Assembly: GCA_003230195.1 (NCBI GenBank)
Contig: QIHH01000064.1
Span: forward strand, 1 to 7,016
Length of the DNA stretch: 7,016 bases
Reading direction: 5' to 3'
DNA from: Gammaproteobacteria bacterium
GTDB taxonomy: Bacteria; Pseudomonadota; Gammaproteobacteria; SZUA-140
Shown in pieces: positions 1-4,706 of this stretch. The notes beneath the pieces were generated by a model. The model made no database searches, was not told the origin of the DNA, and saw only the letters and a program-made list of their open reading frames with translations. The position numbers were made by a program, and so were the translations under genes. Every line of letters starts with the position of its first letter. The first letter of the stretch is position 1.

Positions 1-781
1 GGTCGAGACCTGCGCGAATAATGTCGTGTGTCTTTTCATTGGTGTGGGTGATATGACAGGAGATCTGGCGCGGATGATCGGCCACTTTTCCCATATATGA
101 GAAGACCGGCAACGGCGTATCCCCCGGCTGCTCTGTTAACTGAGAATAATCGATGGTTCGGCCATCCAGGCGAGGCGGGGTGCCGGTCTTGAGGCGATCG
201 ACGGTAAATGGCAACTCACGCAGACGGCGTGACAGCGCATTGGCTGGCGGATCTCCCGCTCGCCCCCCTGCGTAATTTTGCATGCCGACATGGATAACCC
301 CGCCGAGGAAGGTGCCGACCGTCAACACCACCGCCCGAGCGCGAAAGCGCAGCCCCAACTGGGTAACGACCCCGGCAACACGCCCGCTTTCGACAACCAG
401 GTCGTCGACCGATTGCTGAAAGAGGGCGAGATTGGACTGGTTTTCCAGGGCAGGGCGCACCACATTCCGGTAAAGCACACGGTCGCACTGCGCACGTGTG
501 GCGCGAACCGCAGGCCCTTTGCGTGCATTCAGGGTACGAAACTGAATCCCGGCTCTGTCGGCGGCTTTCGCCATCAGACCACCCAGCGCGTCGACCTCTT
601 TAACCAAATGCCCCTTACCGATACCACCAATCGCCGGATTGCAGCTCATCTGCCCCAAGGTATCGATATTGTGGGTCAGCAACAGCGTTTTCACTCCCAA
701 ACGCGCAGCCGCCAGCGCAGCCTCCGTACCCGCATGGCCACCACCCACCACTATTACATCGAATTGATCTTGATAAAACAT
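1..781 (-). CDS. mnmG: MnmG (GidA), tRNA uridine-5-carboxymethylaminomethyl modification enzyme, N-terminal part
   Basis: MnmG works with the GTPase MnmE in the cytoplasm to install the (carboxymethyl)aminomethyl group at C5 of wobble U34 in certain tRNAs, using FAD, NADH and a methylene-tetrahydrofolate carbon. The reading frame runs from ATG at 779-781 to the window edge without a stop: 260 of about 630 residues. Seen in it: the FAD Rossmann motif GGGHAGTEAA at residues 13-22, the MSCNPAIGGIGKGH block at 45-58, GGRAGDPP at 172-179, RLKTGTPPR at 196-204 and THTNEKTHD at 245-253. The N-terminus aligns with E. coli MnmG almost without gaps from memory. The C-terminal MnmE- and tRNA-binding parts lie outside. 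No strong Shine-Dalgarno precedes the start, only GGGTGTGG. The gene is much more GC-rich than the cassette upstream (42 of 60 G+C at 301-360). Identification is very secure. Confidence 0.97.
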   Translation of the reverse strand, partial: MFYQDQFDVIVVGGGHAGTEAALAAARLGVKTLLLTHNIDTLGQMSCNPAIGGIGKGHLVKEVDALGGLMAKAADRAGIQFRTLNARKGPAVRATRAQCDRVLYRNVVRPALENQSNLALFQQSVDDLVVESGRVAGVVTQLGLRFRARAVVLTVGTFLGGVIHVGMQNYAGGRAGDPPANALSRRLRELPFTVDRLKTGTPPRLDGRTIDYSQLTEQPGDTPLPVFSYMGKVADHPRQISCHITHTNEKTHDIIRAGLD

Positions 782-824
782 GCCACACCCGTTTAAACAC
801 CACCCGACAGATTTTCGGCCGGTT

Positions 825-853
825 ATTTTACGCGAGAACGGAAGGGTAACCAA
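825..853 (-). promoter_or_regulatory. Probable sigma70 promoter of mnmG
   Basis: On the minus strand there is a -35-like TTGGTT (848-853), a 17-bp spacer and a -10-like TAAAAT (825-830, five of six consensus bases), giving a leader of roughly 35-40 nt before the mnmG ATG. The site lies between the end of the HEPN gene and mnmG, so mnmG would not depend on transcription from the accessory cassette. The call rests on consensus similarity only; the -35 box is weak. Confidence 0.42.
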
Positions 854-936
854 GGGAATACATTCCAGCTCCCCAGTAACTCGGATTTTGCTTCGCCGCA
901 GCTAAGCTATACACTGATGAATATTATCATTCCACC

Positions 937-1305
937 TTAAGAAATTTCGGCCAAAATCTTCTTACAGAGGCCTAACGCACGCTGAGCATCCCGGCTATTA
1001 ACCGTCCTGCTAGTAACATAATCAGCTTCTTCGCGTTTAGCTTTTAATTCTTGCAGTCGATTGCTGACACTAATCTTGCCATGCCTTTTCCAATGCTCAA
1101 CAACCATATTATGAACACTTTTCGAGGTAGAAAGTATTCCGGAAGCATTTCTTGCAGCTAAAAAAGCAGCGTAGTAAGACCGACCTACGATAGTTCTCTT
1201 AATTGCCTCGGTATCGTTAACCCCCAAACCATCATATAAATCACCTGCTAAACGATAAAAGTCTTCTGGGCTAAAAGAGTGACTATGCGTGGCTGATGGT
1301 GACAT
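937..1305 (-). CDS. HEPN-domain protein, last gene of a three-gene accessory cassette
   Basis: A 122-residue all-helical protein of the HEPN superfamily, whose members include RNase toxins of toxin-antitoxin and abortive-infection systems and non-catalytic RNA-binding forms. Family signs: RSYYAAFLAARN at residues 42-53 (the usual R-x-YYAAF helix), VHNMVVEHW at 64-72, and LKAKREEADY at 87-96, matching the L..L...R..ADY end of the common small HEPN proteins. The canonical catalytic R-x4-6-H motif is not obvious: no His follows Arg91 at the expected distance, so catalysis is uncertain. The ATG (1303-1305) lies inside the preceding gene, overlapping its end by 23 bp, and lacks a clear Shine-Dalgarno; this suggests translational coupling. 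Length is typical for the family. I recall that HEPN genes of this type often follow a small gene like the one at 1283-1855. The HEPN fold is fairly secure; the toxin role is inferred. Confidence 0.8.
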   Translation of the reverse strand: MSPSATHSHSFSPEDFYRLAGDLYDGLGVNDTEAIKRTIVGRSYYAAFLAARNASGILSTSKSVHNMVVEHWKRHGKISVSNRLQELKAKREEADYVTSRTVNSRDAQRALGLCKKILAEIS

Positions 1306-1855
1306 ACGGAAAACCCATATTTAAAAGTTGATCTTCTTGAATCAGCTCAAACATCCTATCCTCTAAATCAAGAACATCATCGATGTCCTGCACACCCGAA
1401 TCAACAATTAATTGTAATTGAGAATCATCATCCTCGTGGCTTTCCCAAACTGACAAGCTAAGAGCTACGTTACCAAAAACATCCCTAATAAGACTATTGA
1501 TACGAAACAAAAAAGTAACTACATCAGGAATCGAAGCAAGGTACGTAGCAACATTCCTTGGGTGGTCAATTTGATATAACCTCTGAAGACTCCCAATAAT
1601 TTCATCCGGTCGCTGCTCAAATGTTGAGCCAATCGAAAGGGCTGGTATCGTACTCCTGACAAGCGAGGACTGCGGTGCAATTAAACCAACTGAAGCCGTT
1701 GCAAAAATCGCGAGACAAGCCAATGTGCTTTTGACCCGAAGAAAACTCGAATCACAATTATTAGATGCTGTTGTTGTGCGGTCACTAATAGGCGCAACCG
1801 CATGAACAGCGCACCCAATACTATTTGTTGGCAATGTGCCTATATAGCTAGCCAT
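1283..1855 (-). CDS. Uncharacterised HEPN-partner protein with N-terminal hydrophobic segment
   Basis: A 190-residue protein of unknown function, middle gene of the cassette. The C-terminal half (about residues 93-190) resembles a recurrent family of small acidic proteins encoded just before HEPN genes: YLASIPDVVTFLF (104-117), IRDVFGN (123-129), an alternating hydrophobic strand ALSLSVWES (131-139), EDDDSQLQLIV (141-151) and an aspartate-rich helix DIDDVLDLEDRMFE (157-170). The N-terminal 85 residues are unusual: Ser/Thr/Ala-rich, with an uncharged stretch at 43-60 (STLACLAIFATASVGLIA) after R40 and K42, which could be a membrane segment. No nucleotidyltransferase GS...DxD motif is visible, so it is not an MNT antitoxin. 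The ATG (1853-1855) sits 6 bp after the upstream stop without a Shine-Dalgarno, and its end overlaps the HEPN gene by 23 bp. An antitoxin or regulatory role is a guess; the coding call itself is supported by the tight arrangement. Confidence 0.72.
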   Translation of the reverse strand: MASYIGTLPTNSIGCAVHAVAPISDRTTTASNNCDSSFLRVKSTLACLAIFATASVGLIAPQSSLVRSTIPALSIGSTFEQRPDEIIGSLQRLYQIDHPRNVATYLASIPDVVTFLFRINSLIRDVFGNVALSLSVWESHEDDDSQLQLIVDSGVQDIDDVLDLEDRMFELIQEDQLLNMGFPYVTISHA

Positions 1856-1861
1856 AGTTAT

Positions 1862-2653
1862 TTACAGTCCAACGATGTTTTTTGATTCATCACTTAATAC
1901 ATTACGAATAATTCGTTTATTCGCATCATGCAGCATTCCAAAATAGCCTTCGAGTTTCTCAAAATCATTAATAGACTCTTTTAGTTGAAGCTGACAATTA
2001 TGATCAATCCCAGCAACCAGCGCATCACCACGATTCGTACTGCTTAAATTAAGAGCATTTAGGCACATGCTTTCAGGATTGTTAATATCTTCAAACCAGC
2101 CTTGAAATACATGCCATAAAGGCCCAGAATTCACTGCCTGCTTTGTTATATAGTCTGAGTCCGCATTAAAAATGCTAGCAATCTGATACGGGCTTTCAGT
2201 TGTTATCGCTGCAAGGTCTGTAAGAAACTTATCAATCGTACGTAACACAACTATTTTCACAAGATTTCCTGTATCACGAACTGAATTAACTGCTTCTCGT
2301 ATATAACGCATAGCCTTTGCCGATTCCACTTCCCAAGAGTCATAGTAATAGCATGTAGCAGAAATTGTATTTTCATTTGCAGTAAGAGCCCAGTGCCGAG
2401 CTCCATTTTCCAAGAAACTCTGAGCCACAACACCACTAAAGCCCCCACTCACACCCACGTTTTTATTATCCACCATATCACCATCAAGACGCACTTCCAG
2501 CTTATTCATTTTATTGAATGATGGCAGCTCTGAGGACAATGCTGATTCAAGCCTTAAAAAAGATTGCAAAACAGAATCATCAAAAATTTGCTCAAAAACA
2601 ATGGCAAAAGTCATTGATTCAATAGCATTATTTTGATTTATTGGCTTAATCAC
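1862..2653 (-). CDS. TIGR04255-like protein, first gene of the HEPN cassette
   Basis: A 263-residue, mostly soluble-looking protein. Its layout fits the sporadically distributed TIGR04255 family, which has no function I know of: an N-terminal strand with a basic/Asn lead (IKPINQNNAIESMTFAIVF, residues 2-20), a central W-x-L..N..I...YYYDSWE block (88-109), a V-x-L-R-x-I-x-(K/R)-F element (135-143: IVVLRTIDKF-like) and a closing LHDANKRII (241-249). The assignment is from memory of family features and is moderate. The start is GTG at 2651-2653; the frame is closed by a stop 30 bp upstream and no other start lies between, though Met14 is possible. The Shine-Dalgarno is weak. The gene is strongly AT-rich (16 of 60 G+C at 1861-1920), consistent with acquisition by transfer. 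It is followed after 6 bp by the HEPN-partner gene, so all three are likely one transcript. Confidence 0.7.
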   Translation of the reverse strand: MIKPINQNNAIESMTFAIVFEQIFDDSVLQSFLRLESALSSELPSFNKMNKLEVRLDGDMVDNKNVGVSGGFSGVVAQSFLENGARHWALTANENTISATCYYYDSWEVESAKAMRYIREAVNSVRDTGNLVKIVVLRTIDKFLTDLAAITTESPYQIASIFNADSDYITKQAVNSGPLWHVFQGWFEDINNPESMCLNALNLSSTNRGDALVAGIDHNCQLQLKESINDFEKLEGYFGMLHDANKRIIRNVLSDESKNIVGL

Positions 2654-2684
2654 GTTGACTAGCGGCTCGCTGTTTGGGTTGACT
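2654..2684. repeat. Repeated heptamer in the leader of the HEPN cassette
   Basis: The heptamer GTTGACT (plus strand; AGTCAAC in the sense of the cassette) occurs at 2654-2660, directly against the GTG start, and again at 2678-2684, near the predicted transcription start. The copies are 24 bp apart start to start, a little over two helical turns, so they could lie on nearly the same face of DNA. This is the kind of placement expected of an autoregulatory operator, but two 7-mers can occur by chance. Confidence 0.3.
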
Positions 2685-2690
2685 CAATGG

Positions 2691-2696
2691 AGTATA
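2691..2696 (-). promoter_or_regulatory. Candidate -10 element of the HEPN cassette promoter
   Basis: On the minus strand TATACT (five of six consensus) lies about 38 bp before the GTG start of the TIGR04255-like gene. It would put transcription initiation near 2684, giving a leader of about 30 nt. No convincing -35 hexamer is found at 16-18 bp; TGTACA occurs about 20 bp upstream. The surrounding intergenic region (2654-2843) is AT-rich and holds no other gene. Confidence 0.38.
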
Positions 2697-2843
2697 GCCT
2701 ATGTGCGCGTTCATTTTGTACATTCACTAATACAATCAGAAAATTATCGTCATACTCAGTAATATCGACCCATTTCTTGAATTTATAAAAACAAACTCCC
2801 AATCCACTTTTTTATACATCAAAACTACACATGAGAAGAGGGA

Positions 2844-3170
2844 TCAGTGCAGCTCTGGCGACTCCGCCGAATCATCAATCTCCTGAATCACCACCCACGG
2901 TGCTATCACTACCGCCCAGAAAAGCGGCTGGGTCTTGACCCACGCTTCGGCATCTGCGGTTTCGGCACAGCGCACGGTGTCAGCATCGAACCATTTTCCC
3001 ATCGTGGCTTTGTCATCATTGGCAATACAGAGCGCGACATCGATCAAGTCAATACCCGGGTTAACAGCCACTAGCGCACCGCGCGCAAAATGGCGCTCCA
3101 GCTCTGACCACTCCAGCTTGCCTGTCTCGCTGATTAGCTTGGCACGTAATTCTTCACTATCTTCACTCAT
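2844..3170 (-). CDS. DUF2288 family protein
   Basis: A 108-residue cytoplasmic protein of the DUF2288 family, common in Gammaproteobacteria and Cyanobacteria and of unknown function. The match is seen in ELRAKLISETGKLEWSELERHFARG (recognisable in two parts near the N-terminus), the following VAVNPGIDLIDVALCIANDD block with its acidic end, and the C-terminal LFWAVVIAPWVVIQEID. No signal peptide or membrane span. I chose ATG at 3168-3170 because the conserved region starts shortly after it; an in-frame GTG at 3177-3179 would add three residues. Neither start has a strong Shine-Dalgarno. The gene lies just downstream, on the same strand, of the terminator that ends the DUF4399 transcript. It forms the GC-richer border of the AT-rich cassette region. 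Confidence 0.88.
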   Translation of the reverse strand: MSEDSEELRAKLISETGKLEWSELERHFARGALVAVNPGIDLIDVALCIANDDKATMGKWFDADTVRCAETADAEAWVKTQPLFWAVVIAPWVVIQEIDDSAESPELH

Positions 3171-3193
3171 TCTTTGCACTCATTTTCAGAAAC

Positions 3194-3226
3194 AAAAAAG
3201 CCGGGCAACCTTTAGGCTGCCCGGCC
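3194..3226 (-). terminator. Intrinsic terminator of the DUF4399 gene
   Basis: Read on the minus strand, an 8-bp perfect stem GCCGGGCA/TGCCCGGC (arms at 3218-3225 and 3200-3207) with a 10-nt loop is followed directly by a run of T (CTTTTTTGTTT sense, 3191-3200). It begins about 19 bp after the DUF4399 stop. On the plus strand the hairpin is not followed by a T run, so it is unidirectional. Confidence 0.9.
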
Positions 3227-3244
3227 ATCAATACAGTTAAGCCG

Positions 3245-3664
3245 TTATTTTACTATAATCGTCACCTTTTTGGAGACCACTGGTGGCTGGTGTGGCACAT
3301 GGCCTTTATCACCCAGTATTAGCTGCAAAGTATGTTCACCAGGCGCCAGTTCGAGCACTGTCTCAGTCTGGCCGCCGCCAAAATGTTTTACCTCTTTGCC
3401 CATGCGGCTATCCATCGCGGGCAATTTTTTACCATCGACCAGCAGGTGGTGATGGCCGGTGTTCTTTTTTTCACTGCCGGCAGGGGCAACACCCATCCCG
3501 CTCAGACCAAATATAACCTTCACTGGAGAGGTAACCACTTCACCATTCACTGGTGAAACAATGTAAACCACGGCTCCTTCCGCCGATGGTGTTCTGTCAC
3601 TTGCCAGCGCATTAAATGAGATCAATGCCGCCGCACAAATTATTACACTCTTAAAAAATTTCAC
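3245..3664 (-). CDS. Secreted DUF4399 family protein, His-rich
   Basis: A 139-residue exported protein of the DUF4399 family, function not established. A signal peptide is clear: MKFFK, a hydrophobic core (VIICAAALISF) and an ALA-S cleavage site after residue 21. The mature part is one compact beta-rich domain with the family blocks VVYIVSPVNGEVVTSPVKV (32-50), FGLSGMGVAPAG (52-63), NTGHHHLLVD (68-77), HFGGGQTET (94-102) and HTLQLILGDKGHVPH (111-125). The clustered histidines suggest metal binding, which is inference. The start is GTG (3662-3664), supported by a strong Shine-Dalgarno AAGGGAG at 3671-3677 with 6-nt spacing. The S4 gene lies 53 bp upstream on the same strand, so the two may share a transcript that ends at the hairpin at 3194-3226. 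Confidence 0.92.
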   Translation of the reverse strand: MKFFKSVIICAAALISFNALASDRTPSAEGAVVYIVSPVNGEVVTSPVKVIFGLSGMGVAPAGSEKKNTGHHHLLVDGKKLPAMDSRMGKEVKHFGGGQTETVLELAPGEHTLQLILGDKGHVPHQPPVVSKKVTIIVK

Positions 3665-3717
3665 CGCGCTCTCCCTTGAAAAAGTAAGGTTAAATAATCG
3701 ATTAGATACGAAGCCAC

Positions 3718-3927
3718 TTACTCTACCACAACCTGCTGCCCATCAAATTCCACAATTTGTCCGTGGCGAATCTTGCAGCGTTTGCGCCGCTCAATCTCGC
3801 CATCGACCGTGACATTACCGTTTAAAATCAAGGTCTTTGCCGTGCCGCCACTGTGACACAGCCCAACCAGCTTCATCAGGTCACACAACGCAACGAACTC
3901 TCGTCCTTCCAGATCAAATTTTTCCAT
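3718..3927 (-). CDS. ybcJ: Small S4-domain RNA-binding protein, YbcJ-like
   Basis: A 69-residue protein consisting of a single S4 RNA-binding domain. It resembles E. coli YbcJ in length and pattern: ALCDLMKLVGLCHSGGTAK (residues 13-31), then the turn LNGNVTVDGE (35-44), the basic stretch RRKRCKIRHG (47-56) and the final strand VEFDGQQVVV. The S4 fold binds structured RNA, often rRNA or tRNA; the partner of this small family is not known to me. The ATG is at 3925-3927, with an AGAGAG-like Shine-Dalgarno about 5 nt upstream and GAGGTG slightly farther. It is divergent from the CpxP-like gene, sharing a 108-bp intergenic region, and lies upstream of DUF4399 on the same strand. Confidence 0.9.
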   Translation of the reverse strand: MEKFDLEGREFVALCDLMKLVGLCHSGGTAKTLILNGNVTVDGEIERRKRCKIRHGQIVEFDGQQVVVE

Positions 3928-3993
3928 GCGGCTCTCTACACCTCGATATTGCCAATCAATTTTTTGAAGTGTGTATTGTATGAATTCGCCAGC

Positions 3994-4006
3994 AGATAGG
4001 CTATCT
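3994..4006. repeat. 13-bp palindrome in the divergent intergenic region
   Basis: AGATAGGCTATCT is a perfect inverted repeat of two 6-bp arms around a central G. It lies 30 bp before the ATG of the CpxP-like gene and about 65 bp from the start of the S4 gene. A second pair, TTTGAAG (3963-3969) and CTTCAAA (4005-4011), overlaps it. Placement fits an operator or a leader hairpin; no regulator is identified. Confidence 0.4.
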
Positions 4007-4035
4007 TCAAATCACCAAACACAAGGAGAATCCTG

Positions 4036-4539
4036 ATGAATCACAAATTACTTGGCTCGCTGTTACTCGCTTCGATGTTTTCTTTTGCCAACCCAGCGCT
4101 CGCAAGCGAAGAGCATAAAGGGGGCCACCACGAAAAGGGGGGGGCAAAAGGGCATCATAGCGAGATGAAGAAAGAGCACCATGGTGATAAACATAAAGGC
4201 GGCCATAAAAAGAAAGGACATCACTTCTCACCTAGCTGGGCTAAAACGCTCTCTGATGAGCAGCGTGTGGCTGTCGATAAGATGCACCTTGAACTTGGCA
4301 CGCAGCACGCGGTGCTAAAGGCAACGGCGGGGCTGCTACAGAAAGAGATGAATGTGATGACTGCAAAAGATAGTGCGAATCAAAAAGCAATCCACGCCAA
4401 AATCGAAGAGTTTATGGCCGTTAAAACTGAAATCATGAAACTGCGTTACGATCATCTGACCGAGATGCGCAATGCCCTTAATGAACAACAACGCATCTCA
4501 TACGACATGGCGATTTTAAAACGCGAAGGGGCAAAATAA
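4036..4539 (+). CDS. Periplasmic His-rich CpxP/Spy/ZraP-like protein
   Basis: A 167-residue exported protein of the LTxxQ group, which includes the periplasmic chaperones and stress sensors Spy, CpxP and zinc-binding ZraP. The signal peptide ends at ALA-S (cleavage after residue 23). Residues 24-65 are a low-complexity His/Lys/Gly region with eleven histidines (27, 31, 32, 40, 41, 48, 49, 53, 57, 62, 63), likely to bind metal. Residues 66-165 look all-helical with two LTxxQ-like motifs, LSDEQR (72-77) and LNEQQR (148-153), and many Met. A good Shine-Dalgarno, AAGGAGA at 4023-4029, stands 6 nt before the ATG. An eight-G run (4137-4144) lies in the His-rich part. No CpxR/A or ZraS/R genes are nearby. 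A chaperone or metal-buffering role is inferred from the family; which subfamily it belongs to is not certain. Confidence 0.85.
   Translation: MNHKLLGSLLLASMFSFANPALASEEHKGGHHEKGGAKGHHSEMKKEHHGDKHKGGHKKKGHHFSPSWAKTLSDEQRVAVDKMHLELGTQHAVLKATAGLLQKEMNVMTAKDSANQKAIHAKIEEFMAVKTEIMKLRYDHLTEMRNALNEQQRISYDMAILKREGAK
4137..4144 (+). repeat. Eight-G homopolymer inside the CpxP-like gene
   Basis: A run of eight G covers the end of codon 34 (Lys) through the first base of codon 37 (Ala). A GGGGG run lies 13 bp earlier at 4120-4124. Tracts of this length can slip during replication; loss or gain of one G here would frameshift the mature protein near its start. Confidence 0.95.
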
Positions 4540-4575
4540 ACCTGCGCTAACCAATAAATTCGCTTCAATTCTGAC

Positions 4576-4617
4576 CGGAACCATTGGCTATCTCACCTGT
4601 AGCGGCCAGTGGTTCCG
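4576..4617. repeat. 13-bp inverted repeat between the CpxP-like gene and hisC
   Basis: CGGAACCATTGGC (4576-4588) pairs with GCCAGTGGTTCCG (4605-4617) over 13 positions with one G-U wobble, around a 16-nt loop. It starts 37 bp after the stop of the CpxP-like gene and ends about 90 bp before hisC. No T run follows on either strand, so it is not a standard intrinsic terminator. It could protect the 3' end of the mRNA, help Rho-independent ending poorly, or be a REP-like dispersed palindrome. Confidence 0.7.
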
Positions 4618-4706
4618 ACAGACCTCAAAACATCTGCTACACTTGATGCATCCTTACAGTACAATAAACTACTGAGTAGCCAGCGCTGCCAAAAACCCAC
4701 GCCGTT

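Noticed and set aside
278..796. 172-codon open frame on the plus strand opposite mnmG
   Set aside because: It lies antisense to the well-conserved mnmG frame and its product resembles no family I know; open antisense frames are common in GC-rich genes. Similar shadow frames opposite hisC, DUF4399 and the GST-like gene were dropped for the same reason.
855..866. Palindrome GGAATACATTCC downstream of the HEPN gene
   Set aside because: The arms are only 5 bp with a 2-base centre and no T run follows, so it is neither a terminator nor a convincing operator. No intrinsic terminator was found after the HEPN gene.
782..936. Possible chromosomal origin next to mnmG (gidA)
   Set aside because: oriC lies beside this gene in E. 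coli, but I found no cluster of DnaA boxes (TTATNCACA) here or in 2654-2843; the nearest match, TTATACATC at 2812-2820, is isolated and imperfect.
1283..1855. MNT-type nucleotidyltransferase antitoxin as partner of the HEPN protein
   Set aside because: No GS-x(n)-DxD nucleotidyltransferase signature is present in the 190-residue protein, and its pattern fits a different small family.
4636..4665. Promoter for hisC (GCTACA, 18 bp, TACAAT)
   Set aside because: The -10 hexamer is good, but the -35 matches only three of six bases; too weak to annotate.
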